Source: Holosporaceae bacterium 'Namur' (lineage in GTDB: Bacteria; Pseudomonadota; Alphaproteobacteria; Rickettsiales; Midichloriaceae). From it: DNA of 64,000 bases. Both the position numbers and the translations under genes were made by a program. The notes beneath the pieces are model-generated. The model saw nothing but the letters and a program-made list of their open reading frames with translations. It was not told where the DNA came from and made no database searches. Positions 36,807 to 46,565 of the stretch are shown here, piece by piece (the stretch's first letter is position 1; each line of letters opens with the position of its first letter). The stretch covers positions 28,290 through 92,289 of the forward strand of contig JACGYV010000004.1 in assembly GCA_014116815.1 (NCBI GenBank). The letters run 5' to 3'.

Positions 36807-37919
36807 TTAAAGAGAATGCGCTACAGTAAAGTTTTTGCCGAACACCTTTTCCGTCCACTCAGCCACTACGCGTTCTTTAACTGAAGCTAATATATTTTTC
36901 GGATAGGATTTATCTCCTTCAGAGTGTTTAAAACACATACCGACAACATGGGCAATTATCTCAGGCGGTATTTTACATATCGGAGTCAGTCGATTAGCTT
37001 TAGCAAATTCTTCACCATCTTTACCGGTACGATTTTTATATAAGGGGTAATACAATAAAATAGCAGCAGCTCCACCCCGGGTAATCTTTCCCCTCTCCAT
37101 CATTTCTCTTTCTTTTAAATAAAAATAAGCACTATCCGCATTGATATGCTCCATATCAAGCTTTTTTGGGTTCAACACAACCTCACGACTTCTTATAATA
37201 ATATCTTTATTTTTTTCATCGATAAGGTGAACATAGTTAATGTAAAATTCATGACTTAAGGAAGAAAAAAATCTTACCGCATTTATTTCATTTGAAAGAT
37301 AACTTTTTAAAACACTCTCGTTTTTCTTAATATTACAATCCATAATATTAACTGATGCTAAATATGCGAAATAATGATTATATTCAATATCATTATATGC
37401 TTTTAGTTGAGCCATAATATATTCGATACCGACTTTACCGCTTAGCCTTAAATCTTCTAAATAGCTAAACCGTTTAGTATCTAATGCCATAAAAGCTAAG
37501 TTATGTAAGTCAGGTATTTTACTTAAAAGTTTATTAGCATAGCCGTAGTCCCCTATACTAACCGCGCAAAATGCAGCATATTCAACATCTCCCTCATGCT
37601 TTAGCAGGAAATCCGTTTCTTCCTCTAAACCATTTTGAGCAAATTTTTCTATTGCTGAATTAATAATATTTTTGGAATTAAAGCTTTTAATGCTTTTCAA
37701 CCTGTTTACCAGTAGATTATCTCCGTCTATGGCAGCCTTCGTTAGAATCAACAAATACTTATCTTGGATTTCTTCCGGAATTTTTCTTCTGATTATTTCT
37801 TTACTAACTTTTCTCTCCTTGCCATTCTCAACAAACACTATGTGATCAGGAGTTTTGCTCTCTATAAAATTAGGATTTGAAATGCATAAAATGCTTTCAG
37901 ATATTGCATTTTGCTTCAT
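36807..37919 (-). CDS. Hypothetical helical-repeat protein
   Basis: 370 residues, no signal or TM segment. The middle is a run of short helix pairs (KAAIDGDNLLVNRLKSI, AQNGLEEETDFLLKHEG, AVSIGDYGYANKLLSKI) resembling degenerate ankyrin or TPR-like units. Near the C-terminus, LTPICKIPPEIIAHVVGMCF vaguely resembles an F-box start but lacks the rest of the motif. No family recognised. Between the Rpn remnant and uvrB. Confidence 0.55.
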   Translation of the reverse strand: MKQNAISESILCISNPNFIESKTPDHIVFVENGKERKVSKEIIRRKIPEEIQDKYLLILTKAAIDGDNLLVNRLKSIKSFNSKNIINSAIEKFAQNGLEEETDFLLKHEGDVEYAAFCAVSIGDYGYANKLLSKIPDLHNLAFMALDTKRFSYLEDLRLSGKVGIEYIMAQLKAYNDIEYNHYFAYLASVNIMDCNIKKNESVLKSYLSNEINAVRFFSSLSHEFYINYVHLIDEKNKDIIIRSREVVLNPKKLDMEHINADSAYFYLKEREMMERGKITRGGAAAILLYYPLYKNRTGKDGEEFAKANRLTPICKIPPEIIAHVVGMCFKHSEGDKSYPKNILASVKERVVAEWTEKVFGKNFTVAHSL

Positions 37920-37982
37920 AATATCGATACTGTTATTTTCCCCTTACTAACACCGTATATTAAAAAAATACCGCCTGTAAAG

Positions 37983-39962
37983 TTATTTAAATAGAATGCT
38001 TTCTTCCAGCTTTTGAATTTGATCCCTGATCTCCGCTGCTTTCTCAAACTCAAGTTCAGCTGCAAATTTAATCATTTCTTTATGTAATTTTTGAATTTTA
38101 GACTTAATCTTTTCAGGGCTTTCAAGCTTCCCTTCAGTTTCAATCGTTAAATGATCATGCTCATAAACGCTTTCAATTATATCTCTGATTGATTTTTTAA
38201 TAGTTTGCGGGGTAATCCCATGCTCTTCATTATACTGCTGCTGTATCTTCCTTCTCCTTTCGGTTTCTCCCACAGCCCGCTTAATTGATTCGGTAAGTTT
38301 ATCGGCATAAAGAATAGCTCTGCCTTCTACGTTTCTTGCCGCTCTGCCGATAGTTTGGATAAGTGAAGTTTCCGAACGTAAAAATCCTTCTTTATCAGCA
38401 TCAAGAATAGCGACTAAGGAGCACTCCGGGATATCCAAACCTTCCCTTAGCAAGTTAACCCCAACCAAAACGTCATAAATACCTTTTCTAAGGTCTCTGA
38501 TAATTTCTACACGCTCAATAGTATCAATATCGGAATGTAAATAAACCGCCTTAATTCCGATATCGGTTAAATACTCGGTCAAGTTCTCGGACATCTTTTT
38601 GGTAAGTGTCGTGACCAGAACTCTTTCTCCTTTTTCTACCGCATTCCTGCACTCATTTAATAAATCATCTACTTGGGTTTCAACCGGCTTTATCGTGCAT
38701 ATCGGATCTATAAGCCCGGTCGGCCTGATCACCTGCTCGGCATATTCTCCGTTTGTATATTTTAATTCTAATTTGCCGGGAGTAGCAGAAACGAATATGG
38801 TTTGCGGCCGCATTGAATCCCATTCGGCAAAAGTAAGCGGCCGATTATCTAAAGCCGAAGGTAATCTAAACCCGTATTCAACCAGAACATTTTTCCGAGC
38901 CCGATCTCCGTTAAACATTCCGCCCACCTGAGGCACGGTTACATGGCTTTCATCAACGAACAATAATGCATCAGAGGGTAAATATTCAAATAATGTCGGC
39001 GGCGGCTGCCCTGCTCCTCTACCGGAAAGATATCTGGAATAATTTTCAATACCCTTGCAGCTTCCCGATTCAATCATCATCTCAAGATCAAACTTAGTGC
39101 GCTCTTCAATGCGCTGTGCTTCGATTAATCTATTGTGCTCGCGAAACCATTCCACGCGCTTGCGCATTTCTTCTTTAATAAACTTAATCGATTGCTCGAG
39201 GGTCGGCCTTGGAGTAACATAGTGGCTATTTGCAAAGACGGTAATTTCTTCCAGGTCTTTAATCTTTTCTCCCGTTAACGGATCAAATTCATAAATTTTT
39301 TCTACATCATCACCGAACAAGCTCACTCTCCATGCCCTATCCTGATAATGCGAAGGAAAAATGTCCAGGTTATCTCCTCTTGCTCTAAATGTACCGCGCT
39401 TAAAATCTATATCATTACGCTGGTATTGCAAGTCTACCAGTTTTCTCATAATACCGTTGCGATCAACTTTAGTGCTCTTTTCAATTTTAAAAGTCATTTG
39501 TAGATAAAGTTCAGGTGAACCGAGACCGTATATACATGAGACGGAGGCAACTACAATTGCATCTTTACGCTCTAAAAGCGCCCTAGTTGCGGAGTGCCTG
39601 AGTAAATCAATCCTTTCATTTATCTGTGCATCTTTTTCGATAAAAACATCTTTATTTGCTATATATGCTTCAGGTTGATAATAATCATAATATGAAACAA
39701 AATATTCAACCGCATTATTGGGGAAGAAGCTTTTCATCTCCGAATATAGCTGAGCCGCCAGAGTTTTATTATGCGCCATAATAAGAGCCGGCTTTCCGGT
39801 TCTTGCAATAAGATGCGCCATGGTAAACGTTTTACCGGAGCCCGTTACACCGAGTAATACCTGATCTTTTTTATTAGCTTTGAGCCCTCGTTCGAGCATA
39901 TCAATTGCTCTTGGTTGATCCCCTGCAGGTTGATAGCTTGATTGTAAATCAAATATGCTCAT
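37983..39962 (-). CDS. uvrB: Excinuclease ABC subunit B
   Basis: The damage-verifying helicase of nucleotide excision repair. It has Walker [11 protein letters not shown], the beta-hairpin region with [15 protein letters not shown], helicase motifs DESHVT and [10 protein letters not shown], and the C-terminal UVR domain that binds UvrC ([20 protein letters not shown]). The length of 659 is standard. Monocistronic. Confidence 0.98.
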   Translation of the reverse strand: MSIFDLQSSYQPAGDQPRAIDMLERGLKANKKDQVLLGVTGSGKTFTMAHLIARTGKPALIMAHNKTLAAQLYSEMKSFFPNNAVEYFVSYYDYYQPEAYIANKDVFIEKDAQINERIDLLRHSATRALLERKDAIVVASVSCIYGLGSPELYLQMTFKIEKSTKVDRNGIMRKLVDLQYQRNDIDFKRGTFRARGDNLDIFPSHYQDRAWRVSLFGDDVEKIYEFDPLTGEKIKDLEEITVFANSHYVTPRPTLEQSIKFIKEEMRKRVEWFREHNRLIEAQRIEERTKFDLEMMIESGSCKGIENYSRYLSGRGAGQPPPTLFEYLPSDALLFVDESHVTVPQVGGMFNGDRARKNVLVEYGFRLPSALDNRPLTFAEWDSMRPQTIFVSATPGKLELKYTNGEYAEQVIRPTGLIDPICTIKPVETQVDDLLNECRNAVEKGERVLVTTLTKKMSENLTEYLTDIGIKAVYLHSDIDTIERVEIIRDLRKGIYDVLVGVNLLREGLDIPECSLVAILDADKEGFLRSETSLIQTIGRAARNVEGRAILYADKLTESIKRAVGETERRRKIQQQYNEEHGITPQTIKKSIRDIIESVYEHDHLTIETEGKLESPEKIKSKIQKLHKEMIKFAAELEFEKAAEIRDQIQKLEESILFK

Positions 39963-40127
39963 TATCTTTTAAAAAAAAGAGTTATAATTAAAAAATTTTC
40001 TGCTTGTTTATAACATGAATACTTTTTTATATAAACTGATTTTTACTTTTACAGATTTTGTTTTTACAAAATGACTATTTATGTTAGGTTAAATTTTGTA
40101 GTTAAACCTTATTGCAGGCTTTAAATT

Positions 40128-41057
40128 ATGAAAAAAAATCTTCCCCTATTATTTTTCTCTTTTATTATACTTAATATATTTTGTTGGCTTTCTATAACTG
40201 CTTCATCCTGCGAAAAGCATACAAAGTATAATCATTTAAACCATAAAGCCGTAATTAGAGAATTACTAAACTTAACCGGGATTGTATGCAATGAAGAAGT
40301 AGGAGATATTACAAGCTGCACTAAACAGTGGATAAGACCTGAAAATTAAGAGCGATGGGAAATAAGTGATGCCGAGAATGAAAATATCTTAAAAAATAAA
40401 GATAGGATAATCACATTACTCAATGAATTAAAAATTTATGAGGCGATTGATGCTAAACATTCTCAATATGATTACGGTGTAGTCTTAGGTGCAACCGCAA
40501 ATACCATGAGAATTAGGCTTGCACACTTAGCTAAGCAGATTGATCAAGGCGTAGAGATTAAGCAAGTGGTTTTCTTAGTTTCCCGGCGTCCACGATTTGA
40601 AAATATTGAAACTGAGGAAATATTATTTAATGAAAATAATTTATATCTTCCTCTTAAAAAAGGTTGGGTTAAACCTAAAAAAACACCGGCAACTGAAACG
40701 GAAATTGCTAAATTTTTATTTGAGCAATCTGATTTACCTGAAAAACTTCAAAGTTTACCGGTGGTATTTGTCGATACCCCGGAGAAAAGCGGTTTATCTG
40801 CAACCATGAAAAGAGCTTCCACAAGTGATACGGTTATAGCTTGGATGAAGTTAAACCCTAAGTCAGGTACTATTTTAGCTGTTTCCAACCCGCCTTATAT
40901 CGGTTATCAGCATGCCGTGTTGAAAAAATACCTAAATCCTGGATTTAAGTGTGAAACCATAGGTGCGCCTAAAGCAGATCCTGATAAAGTTAGCATTAGG
41001 GTTGTGCTTGACAGTATTGCAAAAAATATTGATAACGATCCTGCTTTTCTTAGCTAA
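40128..41057 (+). pseudogene. Secreted protein gene interrupted by one in-frame stop
   Basis: Two ORFs, 40128-40349 and 40506-41057, are in the same frame, and every codon between them is open except the TAA at 40347-40349. Read through, the product is 310 codons: a signal peptide (LPLLFFSFIILNIFCWLSI), a helical part, then a Rossmann-like domain, YGVVLGATANTMRIRLAHLA, ending PPYIGYQHAVLKKYLNPGF. The domain has some likeness to the YdcF/SanA (DUF218) fold, which is a guess. One point mutation (for example from CAA, AAA or GAA) is enough to explain the stop. Confidence 0.75.
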
Positions 41058-41072
41058 ACAATTAGTATTTTA

Positions 41073-41116
41073 AAGGCTTATAATCAGCTTCTCTTCTTTT
41101 TATGGTTATAAGCCTT
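41073..41116. terminator. 14-bp hairpin, probable terminator without T-run
   Basis: AAGGCTTATAATCA (41073-41086) pairs with TGGTTATAAGCCTT (41103-41116) with one wobble and a 16-base pyrimidine-rich loop. It lies just after the interrupted secreted-protein gene and before the ankyrin/F-box-like gene. Confidence 0.55.
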
Positions 41117-41192
41117 ACTCATAAAATCACTATAGATTAATAACTTAATTTACTTCATAATATTTTTTTAACATTAATGTTATGAATAAATT

Positions 41193-42281
41193 ATGCGGAA
41201 TAGGTCTGAAATACAGAAATTCATTAATTCTTATGAATGGAAAAATTTACTTAAATACATTTCCTGCCAAGACATAGAATTAAGAGACTTAAATAGCATT
41301 TATCAATATCAGAAATCGCGCAATCGATATTCTTTTCCTGATAGAACGATTTTACCTGCACACATACCGGATAAAGCAAGTTTACTTACCATCGCAACTC
41401 AAGCAGCTGAAGAAGACTTGGTAAATTTGCTGTTGAATAAAGGTTGTGAAATTAACCCGGAATTAGGACAATCACCGCTTGAAGTGTTATTAGAAAGTTT
41501 ATTTCGTAGGCATGAACCGGACTTTAAATATGACGATTTTAAAGGTAAGCAGCTTTTGTTGATAGAAAAAATTTTAAATTATGCTTTAACTAATAACATT
41601 AAAATTAATTTAAAAAAAATTCCGCTTGAAACCACTTCTCCCTCTTCCACTACGTCAAGTTCTTCGCTTAATCTACCTAAAAATTTGGAATATAATCCAT
41701 ATAAATTTAATTACTTACAAATTATTTGCTGCGGAAAACCTCCGAAACTGAGAATGGAGGAAAAATCATTATTTAATATAATCAAATTGCTTATTAGTTG
41801 TGGAGATGATGTATATTACCTCAATGAGAGAAAAAAGAGCTTAATAGATTGTATACGGGATATTAAAATTCTGGAAATGATTTTAGAAGTTGGAAAATTC
41901 ACCTCTGAATTTATAAACAAGCATATTGACAATTATAGATCACAAGAATCAAGGTTTAAATCTTTACCCGGAACCAAACTATTATCCTCAAAAATAAAAG
42001 CCTTATCAGCTTACCAAGATTATAAAGATTATCAAATTAATATAATTGGAAAGCAGCTTGTAACACAAGCACTCATGACTATAATATTTCCTATAACCTT
42101 GTCAGATGAAGCGGAAGTTGCTTTCAGAGAGACTTTAAACGTAAGAGATATATTAAATTTAAAGCTGACTTGTAAAAGTATATACAACAGAGCTAATGAA
42201 AAACAACCTGTAAGTTATATAGAGTATATTAAAAATGAAAGGAAAGCTCCTAAACAAGTTGGGAACCCCATATTGATTTAA
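41193..42281 (+). CDS. Ankyrin-like protein with C-terminal F-box-like motif
   Basis: 362 residues. The N-terminal half holds ankyrin-type helices (SLLTIATQAAEEDLVNLLLN + KGCEINPELGQSPLEVLLE; LFNIIKLLISCGDDVYYLN). The C-terminal LSDEAEVAFRETLNVRD followed by ILNLKLTCKSIYNRA follows the F-box pattern (L-x2-E...L-x3-D-L-L-x-L...C-K-x2-Y). F-box proteins recruit SKP1/Cullin ligases in eukaryotes, and secreted bacterial F-box proteins are known (Legionella AnkB/LegAU13). The F-box reading is moderate; the order here is reversed relative to AnkB. Confidence 0.6.
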   Translation: MRNRSEIQKFINSYEWKNLLKYISCQDIELRDLNSIYQYQKSRNRYSFPDRTILPAHIPDKASLLTIATQAAEEDLVNLLLNKGCEINPELGQSPLEVLLESLFRRHEPDFKYDDFKGKQLLLIEKILNYALTNNIKINLKKIPLETTSPSSTTSSSSLNLPKNLEYNPYKFNYLQIICCGKPPKLRMEEKSLFNIIKLLISCGDDVYYLNERKKSLIDCIRDIKILEMILEVGKFTSEFINKHIDNYRSQESRFKSLPGTKLLSSKIKALSAYQDYKDYQINIIGKQLVTQALMTIIFPITLSDEAEVAFRETLNVRDILNLKLTCKSIYNRANEKQPVSYIEYIKNERKAPKQVGNPILI

Positions 42282-42293
42282 GCAAACAATAAT

Positions 42294-42905
42294 TTAATAC
42301 TGAGTTAAGTTATAAATTTCTTCCCTCACCAAGTTGACTCCTTCTTTGCTCACGCTACTGGTAGAAATAATACTGCTAAACAGTATAGCATGCTGCTTTA
42401 TTTCCGACTCGGTTTTTTCATTTACCGCTTTTAGTTCCGAGGCTTTTAACTTATCAGTTTTGGTTAGAATAATCTGCACCGTAGTTGCATAATCGCCTAG
42501 AAATTTAATCATTTCCAAATCATTATCCTTAATCCCGAACCTGGAATCGATAAGCATAAAAATACGCCTTAGCTCTACTCTTCCGCGCAAGTAATCATAA
42601 ATTAAACGGTTCCACCCTTTTATTTCACTTTTAGAAGCTTTAGCATAGCCGTAGCCCGGTAAATCAACAACATGGAGTTTATCATTTACCGAAAAAAAGT
42701 TAAGCTCGCGCGTTCTGCCGGGAGTATTGGAAACCCTTGCGATGCGCTGGCCGAGTATAGCATTAATAATGCTTGATTTACCAACGTTAGAACGCCCGAT
42801 GAAAGCAACTTCGGGTATATTAACTAAAGGCAATCCTTCCACGCTCACCGCCCCCGTTACAAACTTTGTATTTCTAAGAAAAAACTTTTCTATTTCCGTG
42901 ATCAT
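42294..42905 (-). CDS. engB: Ribosome biogenesis GTPase YsxC/EngB
   Basis: A Ras-like GTPase needed for 50S assembly. It has G1 IGRSNVGKSSIINAI, G2 SNTPGRTRELNFF, G3 VVDLPGYGYAKAS and G4 LTKTDKL, with the G5 region ISTSSVSKEGV. I start at the ATG at 42905 (MITEIEKFF); the TTG further upstream adds a sequence unlike the family. The length of about 203 is normal. Confidence 0.95.
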   Translation of the reverse strand: MITEIEKFFLRNTKFVTGAVSVEGLPLVNIPEVAFIGRSNVGKSSIINAILGQRIARVSNTPGRTRELNFFSVNDKLHVVDLPGYGYAKASKSEIKGWNRLIYDYLRGRVELRRIFMLIDSRFGIKDNDLEMIKFLGDYATTVQIILTKTDKLKASELKAVNEKTESEIKQHAILFSSIISTSSVSKEGVNLVREEIYNLTQY

Positions 42906-43036
42906 AAACTTTTTTTGTTCACAATATAACCGAGAAAGCCGTAGAGCGCAATTTATCAATATAACTATTATTAATAAAGAAAAGCAAAATTACTCCTGAA
43001 TAATATTTTAAGCCGTAAGGCAATTTTAATTAAAAC

Positions 43037-44143
43037 TTAGCCTCTCGTTAAAGGTGGTCGCGGCTGAGCTTCAGTTACCATATCCGCAAACTTCCGGTCA
43101 GGTTTTCCGCTTAAATTTAAAATTGTTTTCATTTCTTCAGTAATTTTCCTGAAATGCTGCTTTATTTCTTTGCCGGAATCTTTTATTTTTTCCTCAATAT
43201 CTTGAATAAAATTTACTATTTCTTCGCGGCCTATAAAGCCGAGTTTTCCGGTTTTAATTTCTTCGTACAGTTCTTTACATGCTTTATTTTCGGCCAAAGC
43301 TTCCTTTATATCTATAACAGCTTTATCCCCTAGGTAATCCGTTTGGGGCAGAAGTTTTAATTCTATCGATAGAAAGGGATTACTTTTTATGGTTTTCAGC
43401 AGATCCTCATATTCTATATATTCAATATACCGGTCTGATCCTATTTTCAGAGAAACAAGCAAAGGATTTACTTCTAAGGCATCTAACAAAGCTTTTATAG
43501 CTATGCTACTGATTATATTACCCGATAAATCTAAAGAAGTAAGCGACCTATTTATTTTTAGTACTTCAGCCATAAGCTCAATACTTATAGTATTAATTTG
43601 CAAATCAGCTAATTCAAGCGCGATAAGAGAGTTATTCACTTTTAAAGACTCGGTCAAAGCACGCACGCCCTTAAGTCCTATACCTTTATTACCTGTCAGA
43701 TTAAGATATTTAAGTGTTTTATTGATTTCTAATCCTTGAGCTAGAGCTAGGGCTCCTTCATTTTTCAAATCAGTTAGGGATAAGTTCATATAAACAAGTG
43801 AAGTATTTTTCTTCAACGCTTCTCCTAAAGCTATTATAACCCCTTGGTGAATATTGTTACCCCTCAGGTTGAGTCTATTTAAAATATTTTTCGTTAAAAA
43901 TTCAGCTAAGGCCATCCCTCCTTCCTCGGTGACCTCGCCTATTTCGGTTAGATCAATTTCTCTTATCGAGTTATTTCCCTTTAAAGCAATAAGCATAGCA
44001 TTCAGGTACTCATTTGAAAATCCGTCATTTTTGGCTAAACTGATAGTCTCATATTTTTCGAGGTCTATTTTAAGGTTTTCAATTAAATTTTCTTCACCTT
44101 TACTTAAAAGTTTTAAAAATTCTCCTTTATTAAAGATAGGCAC
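43037..44143 (-). CDS. Leucine-rich-repeat protein (ribonuclease-inhibitor/NLR type)
   Basis: A 368-residue cytosolic-type protein with six to seven RI-like LRRs of about 28 residues: NRLNLRGNNIHQGVIIALGE, VYMNLSLTDLKNEGALALAQ, LKYLNLTGNKGIGLKGVRAL, IALELADLQINTISIELMAE, TSLDLSGNIISSIAIKALLD. It ends with a helical tail, RKFADMVTEAQPRPPLTRG. RI-type LRRs are mainly eukaryotic and found in secreted bacterial effectors. The tail is shared with the truncated paralogue next door, so it may be a conserved secretion signal; that is inference. Confidence 0.85.
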   Translation of the reverse strand: MPIFNKGEFLKLLSKGEENLIENLKIDLEKYETISLAKNDGFSNEYLNAMLIALKGNNSIREIDLTEIGEVTEEGGMALAEFLTKNILNRLNLRGNNIHQGVIIALGEALKKNTSLVYMNLSLTDLKNEGALALAQGLEINKTLKYLNLTGNKGIGLKGVRALTESLKVNNSLIALELADLQINTISIELMAEVLKINRSLTSLDLSGNIISSIAIKALLDALEVNPLLVSLKIGSDRYIEYIEYEDLLKTIKSNPFLSIELKLLPQTDYLGDKAVIDIKEALAENKACKELYEEIKTGKLGFIGREEIVNFIQDIEEKIKDSGKEIKQHFRKITEEMKTILNLSGKPDRKFADMVTEAQPRPPLTRG

Positions 44144-44300
44144 TTCTTCCTCCTATATCTGATTTTTATAAATCAAAATACTACTATGATTATTTTACGA
44201 AGATATTAGAAATATGTTAAAAAATAGGTAAATAATAGTAAACAAATGCTATTATTTTGAAGCTGATTAAGTTTTAAGCAAGCAGCTTTTTAAGCGGCCA

Positions 44301-44397
44301 TTAACCTTTAAATAAAGCCGGTTGAGGTTGAGCTTTGGTTACCTTGTCAACAAACTTCTCTGTTGTTTCTAAGCTATGGTTAATTAAATTTACAATT
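44301..44397 (-). pseudogene. C-terminal remnant of an LRR-protein paralogue ending at a MITE
   Basis: Read on the minus strand from the MITE boundary: VNLINHSLETTEKFVDKV, then TKAQPQPALFKG and stop. This aligns with the tail of the intact LRR protein (RKFADMVTEAQPRPPLTRG) at about 12 of 19 positions. The upstream part of the gene is gone; nothing homologous is readable beyond the MITE. Confidence 0.7.
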
Positions 44398-44636
44398 ATA
44401 GTGTATTAAGTTGAATATCCTACATATATGGAGCATAGTCAAACTATAAAAAATTAAACTAAGTTTGCGTATAAATGACTATATCATTTATACGAGCACG
44501 CGCCATAAATGGCGGCAAGGCGCGTGCTTCTTACTGTTCTTATTATCTGATTTTCAGTTGTAGACTATATAGCCACATTAAATTTAACTTATTGTATTTG
44601 ATTAAACGCGTTAGATATTCAACTTAATTTACTATA
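44397..44636 (+). mobile_element. MITE with IS630-type ends (about 240 bp)
   Basis: The left terminus TATAGTGTATTAAGTTGAAT and the right terminus ATTCAACTTAATTTACTATA are inverted repeats with two mismatches. The interior has an inverted segment ATAAATGACTATATCATTTAT and GCACGCGCC...GGCGCGTGC that could form hairpins. It is non-coding. It matches 21208-21413 in opposite orientation and the half copy near 7071. Confidence 0.88.
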
Positions 44637-44740
44637 ATGGCGATAAATTATCTTTCAAATTTAAGCTACGCTAAGCAATTATAAAGATTTATTTATTAAC
44701 GCTTTCCTAAAGATTATACTTACCCTTCTTAAGCCTTCAC

Positions 44741-46474
44741 CTACCCTTTAGGCTTCCCGTTTATTATACCGCTGAAGAGTTCAAGCTCTTCCACTAAAAT
44801 ATAGTCATTTTTTCTAATTTTTTCTTTAGTGGTTAGTATCTCATGTTCAACAATACCTAAAGATTTCAAAAGCGCTCCACCGAGCTGTAAACCCGTCTCG
44901 ATAGTTGAAGGCACTGCTATATCGGCGCCCAATTTTCTGATTCCTTTACCTTCCCTATAATCCTGAACTCTGGCAATAACTTCAAGGTTTTTATAGTGCG
45001 TGGATATAGTCTTAACCGCTTTCCTTAAATCAACTTTATCGTCCATGGTAAGTATAACCGCTGCCGCCCTTTCAGCTCCCACTGCTCTTAGAGTATCAAT
45101 CTTGCTGAGCTCACCGTGATATACCGGGAACCCTTGCGTACGCGCTTGCTTAACAAGCGTATAGTTGCTGTCAACTGCAACATAGTTTATCTGCTCTTGC
45201 GATAGCATAAACCCGACAACTCTCCCTACTCTCCCGAATCCTGCAATAATTACATGCCCGTTTAAATCACTAACCCCTTTAAATTCCTGGTTGCCTTCCA
45301 CTTCCTGATTAATATCCACCTTATCTTCGATAAATGCACCGAGCATGGAAAGCAGCGGTGTAACCGCCATGGTGATCGCAACCAGCATAAATAGGAATTG
45401 TGCAGTTTCCTGACCGATAATTCCTTGCTGAGAAGCAAGCCCGAAAAGTACGAACGCAAACTCTCCTCCTTGTGAGAGTAATAATCCTGAATGAATGGCA
45501 GCACCCGTACCAAACCTGAATATCTTGCACAACACAAATACGATGATTGCTTTTATTGCCAGTAATCCGAAAGAAATAGCAAACAATTTACTTAAATTAC
45601 CGAGAATAAAATTGATATCTATTGACATCCCGACAGTCATAAAGAATAACCCTAACAGCAGGCTTTTAAACGGCATGATACTACTTTCAACTTTATTCCT
45701 GTATTCGGTTTCCGCAATCAACAACCCTGCTATAAAAGCGCCCATGGCAGTTGATAGCCCGAGCTCGTTGGTAAGCATAGCCGCGCCTAAAACGATAAGT
45801 AGGGTAGCTGAGACATATACTTCTTCACTTTTCGCCGAACCTATTAATGAAAAGAGGGGGCGCAAAAATAATCTGCCGGATATGGAAATTAAAATAATTA
45901 CCACCAGCGCCTTAAGAGATGCTAAGCCGATACCGGCAAGCAGGTTTTCTTTTGTACCGCTAATTAGCGGAAGTATCGCAAGAAGCGGAACAACGGCAAA
46001 ATCCTGCATAAGCAGAACCGCAAGCGATAACCTTCCCACCTGGGTGGATTGTCTTTTACTCTCCGCCAAAACCTGTAAAATAATTGCAGTGGATGAAAGT
46101 GCAAGCGCTGCCGCAATTAAAACGGCAATGCTGGTTTCAATCATAAATATTTGCTTTAACACCGCAACTATTACAACTGTGCTGACGGCAATCTGCAACC
46201 CTCCGAACCCGAACACGTGTAAACGCATTTGAATTAATCGTTCGAATGTAAGCTCAAGCCCTATAACGAACAGAAGGAAAACTACACCGAATTCAGCAAA
46301 ATATTGAGTATACTGATAATCTTTGATCAAATTAAACCCGTGCTCACCAATCGCCGCACCCACAACTAAGTAACCTAAAACCGGGCTTAAACGAAGTTTT
46401 TTTAACAAAACAACTATAAAAACCGAAGCTCCTAGAAGCACTAATATGTCTGGTAAATATCTGAGATTATGCAT
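44741..46474 (-). CDS. CPA2 monovalent cation:proton antiporter with RCK domain (KefB/KefC-like)
   Basis: 577 residues with 12-13 TM helices (YLVVGAAIGEHGFNLI, SSTAIILQVLAESKRQSTQ, LLLSQGGEFAFVLFGLASQQ) followed by a TrkA-N/RCK nucleotide-binding domain, HVIIAGFGRVGRVVGFML. It would exchange K+ or Na+ for H+ under control of NAD(H). The second RCK_C domain found in some relatives is missing. No glutathione-regulated accessory protein (KefF/G) is adjacent, so the regulation is uncertain. Confidence 0.92.
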   Translation of the reverse strand: MHNLRYLPDILVLLGASVFIVVLLKKLRLSPVLGYLVVGAAIGEHGFNLIKDYQYTQYFAEFGVVFLLFVIGLELTFERLIQMRLHVFGFGGLQIAVSTVVIVAVLKQIFMIETSIAVLIAAALALSSTAIILQVLAESKRQSTQVGRLSLAVLLMQDFAVVPLLAILPLISGTKENLLAGIGLASLKALVVIILISISGRLFLRPLFSLIGSAKSEEVYVSATLLIVLGAAMLTNELGLSTAMGAFIAGLLIAETEYRNKVESSIMPFKSLLLGLFFMTVGMSIDINFILGNLSKLFAISFGLLAIKAIIVFVLCKIFRFGTGAAIHSGLLLSQGGEFAFVLFGLASQQGIIGQETAQFLFMLVAITMAVTPLLSMLGAFIEDKVDINQEVEGNQEFKGVSDLNGHVIIAGFGRVGRVVGFMLSQEQINYVAVDSNYTLVKQARTQGFPVYHGELSKIDTLRAVGAERAAAVILTMDDKVDLRKAVKTISTHYKNLEVIARVQDYREGKGIRKLGADIAVPSTIETGLQLGGALLKSLGIVEHEILTTKEKIRKNDYILVEELELFSGIINGKPKG

Positions 46475-46565
46475 TAAACCTTTAAAACCTATAAAAAATC
46501 TTTTGTATACAATATTTAATTATATTATACCATATGAATTGCACAAGCATTTTATCTGATAATCA

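Larger units (their letters stand above)
44144..44740. other. Gap holding an LRR-paralogue tail and a MITE
   Basis: No intact gene. The region holds the truncated tail at 44301-44397 and the MITE at 44397-44636, entered separately. Nothing else recognised. Confidence 0.6.

Noticed and set aside
36807..37919. F-box in the 370-residue hypothetical protein
   Set aside because: Only the first helix-like IPPEII element is present; the later Leu/Cys/Trp positions of an F-box are missing.
45495..46232. 245-codon plus-strand ORF
   Set aside because: It lies wholly antisense to the CPA2 antiporter gene, has a low-complexity Ile/Ala/Ser composition and no homologous motif.
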